NCBI GenBank assembly: GCA_006226375.1
Contig: SBHC01000079.1
Span: 186,001 to 250,000, forward strand
Reading direction: 5' to 3'
Length of the DNA: 64,000 bases
From: Deltaproteobacteria bacterium
Lineage (GTDB): Bacteria; Myxococcota_C; UBA6777
Positions within the stretch are counted from its first letter, which is position 1. The number at the start of each line of letters is the position of its first letter. Shown one piece after another: positions 47,287-57,121 of this stretch. The translations under genes were made by a program, and so were the position numbers. Below the pieces are notes generated by a model. It did not search any database. It was not told the DNA's origin and worked only from the letters and a program-made list of their open reading frames with translations.

Positions 47287-48612
47287 TTAGTCACACAACG
47301 GGGGAATGCCCCACTGAGATTGGTAGGTCGTTTGGGAGAGAGAGTGCGACCAAACTTTGGAACCCTGGACCGCAAACAACCGCGAGCCACGACGCTCCAC
47401 TCGTGTCAAGGGCGAAGGCAACAGGATCTTTTGCTTCCATCGCAAAGCACCGTTCTCATCAACAGACACCAACGACGCTGACGCACCTCCCGACTGCAAA
47501 GCAACCCACAAGTTACCCCGCTGCCAGAACACGCCTTTGATCGAATGCGACCGGGGAATCATCGTAGACGACAGCTTCTCTGCCGAACATCCCCATACCA
47601 CCTTTTGTTGGTGTGACAAACCCACGCGGTCACCAGGTCTTTCGTCGTGCATCGCGAGAGAGACCTGCTCCAGAGTCTTCAACACTGCACCACCGGGCTT
47701 TGCCAACGACTGCCCCGTGGGAGCAAGCTGCTCTGACGCGCTTTCAATCGAGACTTTCGTCACCTGCACAGCGCTGGCAGAAGACGGGTCATTCAGCTCC
47801 CATTGGGGAGAGAGTTGGAGGATACGGCCATCCTGCATCAAAGAAAAGCATGCCGTCGAAGAGTTGCAAAAGAATCGCAACATGCCTTGAAACTTCGTCT
47901 TTAAGGGAGAGGGGTTCAGGGTCTGGTTTGCATACAGCCACAGCCGCGTGGAGCTATAGGCAAACCCTTGCGTCGCGGTGTAGGTAGACAGCCCATGAGG
48001 TGCATCTGTAGAGAAAGAACGGACCACCCGCAATCGAAACTCATTCACACGCAAGGACCACAGGGCGGTAGAGTTTAAAGTCTGTGCGAGGAACAACAAG
48101 GGCCGGTCTTCGTTCGGAGGAATCCATTGCGCAACCCGTCCTTGGAGCACGACCTTTCTTGTCACGGACCAGTCATCCTCAGGATCCAACTCCACAATGT
48201 CGTGAAGGTTTCCCCGCTTGCGCTGTGCCAGGAGCTTGCCCTCCCACATCAAGAAGGGGCCAGTGATTCCAGCAGGCAAGACAGTCCAGGCTTTCTTGTT
48301 GAACGTGGGAGGCGGCGTACGACGCGGGGGATCTTCGTCGTCGTTGCGTGGCGTGGGTCGCAACCCAGAGGCATGTTGGACACCATTTTGCTGGGTTTGC
48401 GCCTCCACAGGAGGTTCTCCTCCGCAACCCATGGGAGGCATCGCTTCCTGCCCGTCAGACTTTCCCCAGCGGCTCGCAAACCACTGGGACCGAAACAGTC
48501 CGCCCAAGACGAGGACCACAAGAACCAGACTTGTCCAAAGCAACAAACGTTTTTGGTTGGGTTTCATCTGCTCAGTCATCCATTTTGCAAGAGGAGAGCG
48601 GGCTGGCTGCAT
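47287..48612 (-). CDS. membrane-anchored hypothetical protein with propeller-like periplasmic part
   Basis: 441 aa if started at ATG 48612; ATG 48579 and ATG 48567 are also possible and none has a clear ribosome-binding site. One N-terminal helix (LLLWTSLVLVVLVLGGLF) anchors a large extracytoplasmic domain. The domain has a Pro/Asp/Arg-rich segment (PRNDDEDPPRRTPPPTF) and then a beta-rich region with repeated W/L-V-x-aromatic strands (GNLWVALQSGGAS, GSRLFAVQGSKVW), suggestive of a PQQ-like or WD-like propeller. Function not recognised. It is the first gene of the PrsW group. Confidence 0.6.
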   Translation of the reverse strand: MQPARSPLAKWMTEQMKPNQKRLLLWTSLVLVVLVLGGLFRSQWFASRWGKSDGQEAMPPMGCGGEPPVEAQTQQNGVQHASGLRPTPRNDDEDPPRRTPPPTFNKKAWTVLPAGITGPFLMWEGKLLAQRKRGNLHDIVELDPEDDWSVTRKVVLQGRVAQWIPPNEDRPLLFLAQTLNSTALWSLRVNEFRLRVVRSFSTDAPHGLSTYTATQGFAYSSTRLWLYANQTLNPSPLKTKFQGMLRFFCNSSTACFSLMQDGRILQLSPQWELNDPSSASAVQVTKVSIESASEQLAPTGQSLAKPGGAVLKTLEQVSLAMHDERPGDRVGLSHQQKVVWGCSAEKLSSTMIPRSHSIKGVFWQRGNLWVALQSGGASASLVSVDENGALRWKQKILLPSPLTRVERRGSRLFAVQGSKVWSHSLSQTTYQSQWGIPPLCD

Positions 48613-48744
48613 CCTTGTACGCACTATTGTGGTGTTCGTGCGGGATGCTAGCAACCCCACTTCCTACCGTCAAGGACATCCACAACAAGTTTCCCCCTTG
48701 CACCCTGGCTCAAGCACCGATACCCTACAGGTGAATGTTTCGCG

Positions 48745-50478
48745 ATGGCTTTTTTCAGCAGAGAGTCCCAGCAACCCATGAGCAAGATCGCCTTCATCAA
48801 CACCGGACGTTACACCAGCAGCCGAGGAAACACCTCGTTCTCGGACCCGGTGCATCTCGTGGCCATGCACAACCTGTGCAAGCAAGCAGGCTACGAAAGT
48901 CGTGTGTTTCAATTGGGTTCGCCCACGGGAGAGCAATCCATTGAGGAGGTCTTCCATTACAACCCCAGCATCCTCGGGTTGTCGTTCCTCGCTCCGTTCA
49001 AAGGAGACATCGACCTCGTAGACAGCCTGCTCGCGTTGTTTCGCAACCGTGGCGTCAAGCTGTTCTTGGGTGGACCCGACATCCAGTTTGATCCCAAGTT
49101 CTACATCAACAGGTTTGGCGGCGAGAACGTTGACGAGTGGGAGCAATGCACCCTTGTCGATGGACCCGGCGAAACACTCATCGAAGCCTTACTCCAACAT
49201 AGCTTCAACATAGCTTCTCCAGACGTCGCAACCAAGCTATCGGAGTTGGGAGCGACCCTCTCTGAAAAAGATGGCGTGTATGTGGTGCGGGGGCTTCCAG
49301 AAGTCTCGTTGGATATCCAGGATCACAGCCGCGACTACGACCTCAGCCAGTTCCAATGGAAGGCTGGCGTGAAGTGGGCCACAGGTTGTTGGGCGGCTTG
49401 TGCGTTTTGTCCGAACATACCGGGCAAGTCGAAGTACAAGTCACCGGACAACGTGCTGGAGGAAGTGTCCTACCTTCAAGATCTGGGGGTGCAGAAACTC
49501 GACATCGCCTCGCCCCAGTTTACAGCGCATCCCAAGCTAGCCTCGGCTGTTGTGGGAGCCTTGCCTCCGGACACTCCTCCCGTGTTCTTTTCGTCCCGTG
49601 TGGATAGCTTGTACCATGCGGTGACTCGTTACCCTGAGGAGTGGAAGCGCTTTGCCAACAGCGCAAGGCACGGCATTGGCCTTGGCGTGGATAGCTTTCT
49701 TCCAGAAAAGCTCGTCCGAATGCGCAAGTACAACTCTTTGACGCAGGCTCAATCGCAGCAAGAACGACTCGACACGGTGCTCTCGTTTTTTGATGAAACC
49801 CGGCTTAGCATCGTGTTTTATATGATCACCTTCGAGTGGCAGATGAACCTGGAGGAAGTGCAGAGCGAGCTGGAAGCCTTGATGGCTTGCTTGAATCGCT
49901 ACTCCTCCACACTTCAAATAGCTCCTGAAAACGTGACCAATGTGCTCTCCCACAACCGAGGCAGTCACTTTTCCAAAACCATGAGGCCGATCGACTTCCT
50001 CCGTTTTGAGCGCGACCCACGATTGTTTGTGATGCTATACGCCATGTACTCCATGCACGAGTTGATGGAAGACATCATCAACCGTTCATCCGAATCCCAG
50101 GAGCTTATGGAAGCCGCAGCCGCCCGACTGATGGTTAAGTTTGGTTTGCGCATGATCCAGCTACTGCAGGGCATTCCCTCGGAGATGGCAGACTTTGCGA
50201 CGTCGTTTGCGACATTGGAAGACGCCTTGGGCAGCATCTTTATGGAAGGTCAGGACGCGTACCGCTCAGACCGAGTGCTGGAGCAGCTGATAGCTGTGTA
50301 TCCAGCCAAGCTACAGCGGAAGCTACAGAAGTTTATCGCCAAGGAAGAGAAGAAGATGGAGAAATACCTGACGAAGGAGTACGATATCCTCCTCACCAGG
50401 AAGGTGTTGTTCCGAATGAAGCACGAAGGCAAGATCGACGAACGCACGTTAGCTCGGAAGCTACGCAAGCACGAGTAA
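48745..50478 (+). CDS. B12-binding-type radical SAM protein
   Basis: 577 aa; ATG 48778 is an alternative start 11 codons in. The N-terminal ~190 residues resemble a cobalamin-binding Rossmann domain (DPVHLVAMHNLCKQAGY, ILGLSFLAPFKGDIDLVDSL, VKLFLGGPDIQF). The radical SAM cluster is CxxxCxxC: Cys215, Cys219 and Cys222 in TGCWAACAFCPNIPG, followed by YKSPDNVLEEVSYLQDLGV. The C-terminal ~200 residues are helical and lysine-rich. Such enzymes perform methylations, rearrangements or ring-forming steps; the substrate cannot be told. It stands alone, convergent with the minus-strand gene 5 bp downstream. Confidence 0.83.
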   Translation: MAFFSRESQQPMSKIAFINTGRYTSSRGNTSFSDPVHLVAMHNLCKQAGYESRVFQLGSPTGEQSIEEVFHYNPSILGLSFLAPFKGDIDLVDSLLALFRNRGVKLFLGGPDIQFDPKFYINRFGGENVDEWEQCTLVDGPGETLIEALLQHSFNIASPDVATKLSELGATLSEKDGVYVVRGLPEVSLDIQDHSRDYDLSQFQWKAGVKWATGCWAACAFCPNIPGKSKYKSPDNVLEEVSYLQDLGVQKLDIASPQFTAHPKLASAVVGALPPDTPPVFFSSRVDSLYHAVTRYPEEWKRFANSARHGIGLGVDSFLPEKLVRMRKYNSLTQAQSQQERLDTVLSFFDETRLSIVFYMITFEWQMNLEEVQSELEALMACLNRYSSTLQIAPENVTNVLSHNRGSHFSKTMRPIDFLRFERDPRLFVMLYAMYSMHELMEDIINRSSESQELMEAAAARLMVKFGLRMIQLLQGIPSEMADFATSFATLEDALGSIFMEGQDAYRSDRVLEQLIAVYPAKLQRKLQKFIAKEEKKMEKYLTKEYDILLTRKVLFRMKHEGKIDERTLARKLRKHE

Positions 50479-50483
50479 AACAG

Positions 50484-50936
50484 CTAGGGGATGTCGATGG
50501 TCCAGTCGTTGGTTTGGTCGGGGTTGGGAACGTAGAGTGCGCCTGTGCCTTGGTTGTCAGATCGAGAGCAGCAACCTGTCACATCGTCTCCAGGATCCTC
50601 AAGCTCGGGGAAGAACTGACGAAAGTGTTCGACGCCGCCAGCCCACGAGATCCCACCGAGAGTGTACCCAAAGAAGCCGGAGACGTTGGGGACACGAACC
50701 AACACCGACCCGTTGTTAAGTTCATCGGGAGTGTTGCTCCCTGCGTATTGTCCAGCGACAAAAAAGCGACCTTGGCTATCGCTGGTCGAGAGAGGCGTTT
50801 GAATCACAACAGCAGGCACAGAGTTGTAGTTTTGACCTTCAGCAAACCGAACAAGCTCAACAGAGACGCCTTTCACAGGCTCTCCATCTTTCCGCACTGT
50901 TCCCCACGCCCACACACACGTTCGCTTTTCAGACAT
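50484..50936 (-). CDS. hypothetical beta-sandwich protein downstream of the hybrid kinase
   Basis: 150 aa with a clear AGGAG box, no signal peptide. The pattern VWAWGTVRKDGEPVKGVSVELV...GRFFVAGQY resembles carboxypeptidase regulatory-like or transthyretin-like beta-sandwich domains (extra module, then a short Gly turn). It has a CC pair (DDVTGCCSRSDNQ). It follows the hybrid histidine kinase gene after 10 bp and is probably cotranscribed with it. Function unknown. Confidence 0.6.
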   Translation of the reverse strand: MSEKRTCVWAWGTVRKDGEPVKGVSVELVRFAEGQNYNSVPAVVIQTPLSTSDSQGRFFVAGQYAGSNTPDELNNGSVLVRVPNVSGFFGYTLGGISWAGGVEHFRQFFPELEDPGDDVTGCCSRSDNQGTGALYVPNPDQTNDWTIDIP

Positions 50937-50946
50937 CGTTCCTCTC

Positions 50947-53175
50947 CTATGCTGAGGCTTCTTCGTTCGTAGCGTTCACAAGCAAGGACCGAATCTCTGC
51001 GAGGAGTTCGTCCCTGGAAAAACCACCTTTGGACATAATGTGTTCAATGGAGCCGTGCAGCCTCGCCTTGTCTTCCTGGGTAAGCTCCTTTGCGGTAATG
51101 ACGATCACGGGCACTTCCTTCCTCCGCTCATCTTTCCGCAAGTGTTCCAAGAAGGTAAAGCCATCCATCTCGGGCATCATCAGGTCAAGCAAGATCAGGT
51201 CAGGTTGTTGAATGTCCACTTGTTCCAACGCTTCAATCCCGTTCTCTGCTTCACGAACCTCCCACCCTTCCTTGCTCATAAAGGTGAGGAGCAGTTGGCG
51301 CGAGAAGAGGTCGTCTTCCACGACCAGCACATCCCAAGGTTTTCGAGCGGGTTGGTGTCGTCGCAATGCAGTCAGGATATCTTGCTTGTCAAACGGCTTG
51401 GTCAGATAATCCGAAGCTCCCATGGTATAGCCACGTTGAAGGTCGTCCACGATGGAAACCATAATCACGGGGACATCCTTCAGCTCAGGTTCTTCCTTGA
51501 GGGCACGGAGCACAGTCCAACCGTCTGTATCGCCCAGCATGACATCCAGGGTGATGGCCGCAGGTTTAAGATTCTTCGCGACGCGGAGGCCCTCTTCCCC
51601 ACTGGAAGATGTGACAACACGAAACCCGTCTTTCGTAAGATAGCGAGTCATCATGTCGAGGACTGTGGGGTCATCGTCAATCACAAGGATCGTCTTCTGA
51701 GCTTCGGTTAAGTCGCTCAAAGGAGGAAAGTCCCCCAATGCCGTTGGCGGCACAGACTCCAGAGAGTAGTTGATCGCGCCCTCCCCTTCGTAAGTTTGGG
51801 GAATATGGAGGGTAAAGCTGGTTCCCTCGCCTTCTTTGCTTTTCACAGCGATGTCACCGCCCAACAACCGAACCAGCCGCTGTGTAATGGCCATACCCAG
51901 GCCTGTACCGCCGTATTTGCGAGACGTGGAAGAGTCAGCCTGCGTAAACATATCGAACAACTGCTCCAATTGCTCCTCTGTCATACCGATCCCGCTGTCA
52001 CTCACCACAAATTGTACGTGGGGGATGCCATGGTAGAGAAGAGGAGTCGCCTGAATTTTGATTTCGCCACCCTCTGTAAACTTGGCCGCGTTGCCCAGAA
52101 GGTTGATCAAACATTGGCGCACCTTGACCACATCGGTGTGCATCTTGGTGACTGACTCTTCGCACTCCAACACCAACGTGTTGTTGTTCTTTTGAGCCAA
52201 AGGTTGGACAGTTTGCTCCAGCTCGACCATCAACTCTCCCAACCCAAACGGCTCGGGATGAATCGTCATCTTTCCAGCTTCAATCTTGGAGAAATCAAGG
52301 ATGTTGTTGATCAGGCCCAAGAGATGTTTGCCTGCGCTGCAGATCTTTTCGAGGTCGGCCTCCATTTCGTTGGCGCCCTCGTCTTCCGCTTCTTCCCGCA
52401 ACATCTCGGAGTAGCCAATGATGGCATTCAGTGGCGTCCGCAGCTCATGACTCATGGTCGCCAAAAACTCTGACTTGGCCTCGTTGGCGAGTTCGGCTGC
52501 ATCTTTGGCGATCTCGACCTTTTGTTTCTCTTGGCGCATCGCCTCCCGCGCGATCTCGGCGCGTGACTTGGTGGCCTCATACATCCAACCGATAAGCAAG
52601 CCGACAGCGACAAAGGTTCCAAGGTCAAAGGAGAGCCGAAAGTCGGTGAGTGACTCTGGAGGAACAGGAGGCACCTTCATGCCGCTGGCACTCACCAGGT
52701 AAAGGGTCAACAACTCCATGACCACCAAAACAAAGATAGGCATGACCCAACGCAAGCCCGACAAGAACAAGACCAGCAAGACAGGATACAAGTTCCAGAA
52801 GAAAATGGTGCTTCGGAGCCCACCACTCACGTAGGCACCAAACGCGATCACCAGACTGACAAGGCTGCACATGATCAGCGTGATGAGTTGGATCTGGCCT
52901 GTCCAACGGACAGCAGTCAAACATGCTGCAAAGACCCCAATCATGCTCAAAGCAATCAACGAGTTTTCATTGGAGAATGAGAAACCAGGCTCCAACAAGC
53001 TGAGGGCACAAAGAATGGTAATGAACAGCATAAATCCGACGAGTATCCGGGCTTTCCACAGCCGCTCTGGGTCCTTAAAAGGGATGTGTTCCGGCAAAAA
53101 CCAGTCCAACAGCGTCAGCCATGTATGCCTGGGAGAAGATGGGGACAACGCGGCATCATGAGTCGAATCCGTCAT
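50947..53175 (-). CDS. hybrid sensor histidine kinase with two receiver domains
   Basis: 742 aa. Five or six membrane helices (residues 42-200) form an integral sensor. A HisKA domain carries His243 ([21 protein letters not shown]). The HATPase has N-box [10 protein letters not shown]1 DSGIGM and G2 GGTGLGMAI. Two receiver domains follow, with phospho-acceptor Asp544 ([13 protein letters not shown]) and Asp664 ([13 protein letters not shown]). All key residues are intact, so a phosphorelay is possible. The signal is unknown. The small gene after it on the same strand (10 bp) may be functionally linked. Confidence 0.92.
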   Translation of the reverse strand: MTDSTHDAALSPSSPRHTWLTLLDWFLPEHIPFKDPERLWKARILVGFMLFITILCALSLLEPGFSFSNENSLIALSMIGVFAACLTAVRWTGQIQLITLIMCSLVSLVIAFGAYVSGGLRSTIFFWNLYPVLLVLFLSGLRWVMPIFVLVVMELLTLYLVSASGMKVPPVPPESLTDFRLSFDLGTFVAVGLLIGWMYEATKSRAEIAREAMRQEKQKVEIAKDAAELANEAKSEFLATMSHELRTPLNAIIGYSEMLREEAEDEGANEMEADLEKICSAGKHLLGLINNILDFSKIEAGKMTIHPEPFGLGELMVELEQTVQPLAQKNNNTLVLECEESVTKMHTDVVKVRQCLINLLGNAAKFTEGGEIKIQATPLLYHGIPHVQFVVSDSGIGMTEEQLEQLFDMFTQADSSTSRKYGGTGLGMAITQRLVRLLGGDIAVKSKEGEGTSFTLHIPQTYEGEGAINYSLESVPPTALGDFPPLSDLTEAQKTILVIDDDPTVLDMMTRYLTKDGFRVVTSSSGEEGLRVAKNLKPAAITLDVMLGDTDGWTVLRALKEEPELKDVPVIMVSIVDDLQRGYTMGASDYLTKPFDKQDILTALRRHQPARKPWDVLVVEDDLFSRQLLLTFMSKEGWEVREAENGIEALEQVDIQQPDLILLDLMMPEMDGFTFLEHLRKDERRKEVPVIVITAKELTQEDKARLHGSIEHIMSKGGFSRDELLAEIRSLLVNATNEEASA

Positions 53176-53606
53176 TGCATCTCTGTTCCTTTTAGGCTCT
53201 CAGCCTTACACCACCAACCACCAACACCTGCAGCATGCTTGGGACAAGTCCACATGCTTTGGTATCGAAAGCGCCTTCAATAGACCGTTGCTGCCCGCCA
53301 AACATGACGCAACGGGGTGGATACAAGACGAATGTATTGTTTCCAATTCCTAAACAAACAAACTTATGTGTGTGGGATGTTGGACGCAACGAAACTTCGC
53401 ATCGTCCATCGTCGCATTCTAGAAGAAACGGCGCTCGGAATCAAAAAGTAGAGAGTTTTTCAAGAGTCCTGTTCTTTCTTGGAAGCGAAGCCTCCTCAAC
53501 CCAAGAGAAAACATTTTCACCTTCAAGTGGTTGCGGCCCAACGGGCTTCCCAGTAAACTTCCACAAAAGAACAGAGAATTGACACCAACGATGAGGCGCT
53601 GAAGAG
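53176..53606. other. 431-bp intergenic region upstream of the hybrid kinase
   Basis: Open frames here (for example 53419-53661 on the minus strand) show no ribosome-binding site or family resemblance. The promoter of the kinase gene is presumably within it. No repeat was recognised. Confidence 0.4.
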
Positions 53607-53900
53607 ATGAAAAAGCAATGGATTGTCGTAACAATGTGGCTGGGGGTTTAGCTGACTCCAAGTTGCACCCCGATACAGGAAGGACCTTTCTCCTGCACCA
53701 AAACCATCACCTTTGACACAACCCATGTGGAAAACTACCAAGACGTTCAGTGCAATCCATACAAGAACATCACAGAAAAACAACACAACGCTCTGCAAGT
53801 GGATTGTGAACAAGAGAAACTTCTGTTTGGAGCCCAAGTTACCGGTGTTTGGAAAGAGGAGGCCTGCCCTCCCCAACCAACCTCTCCTTCCCATCCCTAA
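53607..53900 (+). pseudogene. small lipoprotein gene interrupted by an in-frame amber codon
   Basis: From ATG 53607 the frame reads MKKQWIVVTMWLGV, then TAG (53649-53651), then LTPSCTPIQEGPF and so on to TAA at 53898-53900 (98 codons in all). The stop sits in the middle of an otherwise textbook lipoprotein signal peptide: basic MKK, hydrophobic core, and a lipobox LTPSC directly after it. The downstream part has four more Cys (FSCTK, QCNPY, VDCEQ, EACPP) and codon choice like neighbouring genes. No other start follows. Either a recent nonsense mutation, a sequencing error, or stop-codon readthrough. Function unknown. Confidence 0.6.
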
Positions 53901-54177
53901 AAACGCAGAGAACTTGGCTTTGCGATCGTTTCCATTCTATCCTAAGTCAAATGACATCGTATACTTTCCTAAACAGCCTGAGTAGTTTGCTTCAATGAAA
54001 CTCTCGATCCACACCTGAATTTCCTCCTGCAAGTCGAGAAGCAGACGCCATTCTAGCAAGCTAATCCCTGTATTGCATCGAAGATCTTGTACAACAGTGT
54101 AGGTGGCACTTTCTTTGCTCGTAGGTAGAAATAGGGCACTCCGAGTATTTTATGAAGCCCTACGATAACAAGTCCAT
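53901..54177. other. 277-bp intergenic region upstream of the REC-PAS-GGDEF-EAL gene
   Basis: AT-rich and apparently noncoding. The next gene begins at ATG 54178 or ATG 54193, the latter with a GAGGG box. No repeat or hairpin stood out. Confidence 0.35.
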
Positions 54178-56409
54178 ATGAGGGAACACGAAATGGAAAC
54201 TTGGAACGAACAACAGCCTGCACAGCAACATCCCAACGTGTCATCAGCTCCCTTTCGTGCCCTCATCGTAGACGACGATGAGGACTTCTTCCGGATCTTT
54301 GAGCTTACAATGCTATCAACCCATGAGTTGGATCACATTCAATTGGATTGGTGTGAGACTTACGAAGCGGGGTTGAAAGCGTTAAAGTACAACGCGTACG
54401 ACTTGGCCTTTCTCGACTACAACATTGGAGAGAAGACAGGCCTGGACCTCCTTACAGAGCTACAAAGAACCCTGCTCACTCCCTTGCCCCCCGTCATCAT
54501 GCTCACCATGTGCAAAGAGCGAGCCTTGGAGCAAGAGGCGTTGCACAAAGGGGTTTCAGACTTCCTTCTCAAGTCCGACCTTTCAAAAGGGACCCTGGAG
54601 CGTTCGGTTCGACATAGTATGATTCGACACCACGTGGTCCAGAACCTATCCCAAAGTCAGGAGCGGTACGCGCTGGCAACAGAAGGCTCCAACGATGGAC
54701 TTTGGGACTGGAACCTTGTCACCGACGATGCCTACTTCTCGGACCGCTGGATGAAGATGATTGGGTGTGAGGGCGAAAGTTTCACACACATCTCCGAGTG
54801 GTTTTCCCGGGTACACCCGGAAGATCAGGTGCGTCTTGTCGAAGAGATTGAAGCCCACATCAGCGGGAACACGTCGGCGTTTGAGTTGGAGTACAGAGTC
54901 CAAGTGGAGGACAACAGCTACCGCTGGATGCTGGGTCGTGGAAAAGCAGTCCGAGACGCTGCAGGCCAAGCCTACCGCATGGTGGGATGGCAGTCGGACA
55001 CCAGCAGCCGAGTAACTTCCTATGATTCATTAACCCACCTCCCCAACGCGAACATCTTTCAGGAACGGGTGCAACGGGCGTTGTCCCGTCAGAAGAGCGA
55101 TTCAGAGTATGTGTTCGCTGTTCTGAGTGTACACTTTGACAACTTAAAAACCCTTCAGACCAGCTTTGGCTCCAACAACGAAGGGGTGCTTCTCAAGCAA
55201 GTAGCCCGCAGGTTGGAGCGACGACTCCGCCACCTCGACGTGTTCGTCCAACGCATGTATCCGAAAAAGTCAGGGGCAAGCACTCTCGCCCAAGTGGACG
55301 GCGATGAGTTCGCTGTGCTCCTCCACGATGTCCGAACAGAAGAGTGCGCTCTTAAGATTGCAAAGCGGCTGCAAAAGCAACTGGAGTACCCGTTTGAACT
55401 CGACGGCCAGCTGGTCCATTGTCGCGTCTCGATCGGCATTCGTGTCTGCTACGACTTCGCAGAACAGCCCATCAACTTGCTCCGTGACGCCGACACGGCC
55501 ATGCGAAAAGCAAAGACCCTCGGCAAACAGTCGGGTCACTCGATCGCTCTCGTCAGCTACCCAGGCATGTACGAAGAGGTGCAAACCAAGATCTACATGG
55601 AACAAGCTTTGTACCAAGCGATCAGCAACGAAGAGTTTGTGCTCTACTACCAGCCGATTGTTTGTCTTCAGACCCAGCAACTTCACGGAGTGGAAGCTCT
55701 GATTCGTTGGCAGCATCCCACAATGGGCTTTTGTTCGCCGGATGAATTTATCCCTCTCGCCGAAGACATCGGCTTGAGCGTGCCCCTCGGAGAATGGGTG
55801 ATGAGCCAGGCTTGCCGCCAGCTTAACGAGTGGCATCGCACGATCGATCCCAACCTCACCATGAGCATCAACCTCTCAGCCCAACAACTCGCAGCGCCCC
55901 GCTTGCTGCCCAAGGTACAATCCATCTTGGAAGAAACAAGGGTCGACCCGAACAAGCTTCACTTTGAAGTGACAGAGAGCTCGCTGATCAAAAACGAAGC
56001 TATCGTGATCGAAGTCCTGCAGACCCTTCGAGACATGGGGATTCGTATTCACATCGACGACTTTGGAACAGGCTACTCGTCCTTAAGTCGTTTGAGCCAA
56101 TTACCTCTTGATGCGTTAAAGATCGACAAGTCGTTCACCCAGTCGTTGGGCAACAAAGAGGAAGACAAGAGCGTCGCTCACTTGATCTTGCACCTGGCCG
56201 AGAAGTTGAACTTGTACACCATCGCCGAAGGCATTGAGACCGAGGACCAAGAAGACTTCTACCAAGTGACCTCTTGCCAATTTGGTCAAGGCTACCTGTA
56301 CTCACGCCCCTTGGATGCCCAAAGCCTGACAAGTTGGATCCACCAGCACATTCCACGGAGATACCGCAACACTCCCCTCTCCAACAAACTCCTCCCCTCC
56401 CTGGCCTAA
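54178..56409 (+). CDS. response regulator with PAS, degenerate GGDEF and intact EAL domains (c-di-GMP phosphodiesterase)
   Basis: 743 aa. A REC domain (residues 25-145, phospho-acceptor Asp80 in LAFLDYNIG) is followed by a PAS domain with PAC motif (about residues 160-280, GLWDWNLVTDDAYFSDRW). The GGDEF domain (about 282-460) has an active-site loop reading DGDEF (374-378) and a long insert, so cyclase activity is doubtful. The EAL domain (about 475-735) looks complete: EALIRWQHP (506-514), FEVTESSL, IDDFGTGYSSL and LDALKIDKSF. The likely output is phosphorylation-dependent c-di-GMP hydrolysis, controlling surface or motility behaviour. It stands alone; the partner kinase may be the hybrid kinase nearby. 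Confidence 0.9.
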   Translation: MREHEMETWNEQQPAQQHPNVSSAPFRALIVDDDEDFFRIFELTMLSTHELDHIQLDWCETYEAGLKALKYNAYDLAFLDYNIGEKTGLDLLTELQRTLLTPLPPVIMLTMCKERALEQEALHKGVSDFLLKSDLSKGTLERSVRHSMIRHHVVQNLSQSQERYALATEGSNDGLWDWNLVTDDAYFSDRWMKMIGCEGESFTHISEWFSRVHPEDQVRLVEEIEAHISGNTSAFELEYRVQVEDNSYRWMLGRGKAVRDAAGQAYRMVGWQSDTSSRVTSYDSLTHLPNANIFQERVQRALSRQKSDSEYVFAVLSVHFDNLKTLQTSFGSNNEGVLLKQVARRLERRLRHLDVFVQRMYPKKSGASTLAQVDGDEFAVLLHDVRTEECALKIAKRLQKQLEYPFELDGQLVHCRVSIGIRVCYDFAEQPINLLRDADTAMRKAKTLGKQSGHSIALVSYPGMYEEVQTKIYMEQALYQAISNEEFVLYYQPIVCLQTQQLHGVEALIRWQHPTMGFCSPDEFIPLAEDIGLSVPLGEWVMSQACRQLNEWHRTIDPNLTMSINLSAQQLAAPRLLPKVQSILEETRVDPNKLHFEVTESSLIKNEAIVIEVLQTLRDMGIRIHIDDFGTGYSSLSRLSQLPLDALKIDKSFTQSLGNKEEDKSVAHLILHLAEKLNLYTIAEGIETEDQEDFYQVTSCQFGQGYLYSRPLDAQSLTSWIHQHIPRRYRNTPLSNKLLPSLA

Positions 56410-56440
56410 TCACCCCAGCAGAGCCTCTTTGCAAGAGACA

Positions 56441-57022
56441 TCAGCGCAGACAAGCCACTGTTTCTCCTTGCCCTTCAACCGACAGCCTCTCGCGAACCTG
56501 CATCAGAGCGATACCAAGCAAGTTGAGACCTCTCCATTGGGACTTGTCGATGATGTGGGGATTGTCAGCTCGCATCCCAACCCCCCAGATCTTATCCAGA
56601 GGGCTGGCTTCCACGAGTTCACGGTCTCCAGTATCCAGGAGAGCTTGAAGCATCTCTGGGTTTTGGCTGAACTTCGCAAGGTTCCCACGAATCACGATCT
56701 CCAGTCGATGCCTCTCCCAGGTTCCTCGGTCAAAAGGCTTCACTTTGCGCCCCAAGGCTTTCTGTTCCTTCGGACTGGTCGCGGCAAGAATCTTCTGTTC
56801 GTTGGCAACATCACCAAACAGCCGCGCCTTTTCCGCCATCATAAACTGCTCTGCACAAGAATAGTCCACACCATCGACAGTGAAGGGAGAAGGAGTCCAC
56901 TGCCCCAGAACAGCAGGAGGCTGCCAAAAGAAAACAAAAGATGGCGTAATCACAACCTCAGAACCTTGAAAGTTTTCGACAGGTTCGATAGCATCCGTTT
57001 GAAAATGAAGAGTGGAAGACAT
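56441..57022 (-). CDS. NADAR-family (YbiA-like) protein
   Basis: 193 aa with an AGGAG box. It has the NADAR/DUF1768 pattern: a surface-exposed N-terminus, FTVDGVDYSCAEQFMMAEKARLFGD (the E-Q-F-M-M-A-E-K segment lining the active site), KALGRKVKPFD, and a late WGVGMRADNPHI with a following LLGIALMQVR. YbiA-type proteins act as N-glycosidases on early riboflavin-pathway intermediates; others act on ADP-ribose derivatives. Convergent with the EAL gene. Confidence 0.82.
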   Translation of the reverse strand: MSSTLHFQTDAIEPVENFQGSEVVITPSFVFFWQPPAVLGQWTPSPFTVDGVDYSCAEQFMMAEKARLFGDVANEQKILAATSPKEQKALGRKVKPFDRGTWERHRLEIVIRGNLAKFSQNPEMLQALLDTGDRELVEASPLDKIWGVGMRADNPHIIDKSQWRGLNLLGIALMQVRERLSVEGQGETVACLR

Positions 57023-57121
57023 GTTTCGCTCCTACAAGATTCTCGATGATGAATCGTTCAGTCTAAGAAAGTATCGTCTATTCCGGTACGTCAAGACCTC
57101 CCATCAAAAGGAACAGAGTCG

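Noticed and set aside
53523-53894. 123-codon minus-strand frame over the broken lipoprotein
   Set aside because: The + strand frame has a signal peptide, lipobox and normal codon use; the minus frame has none of these.
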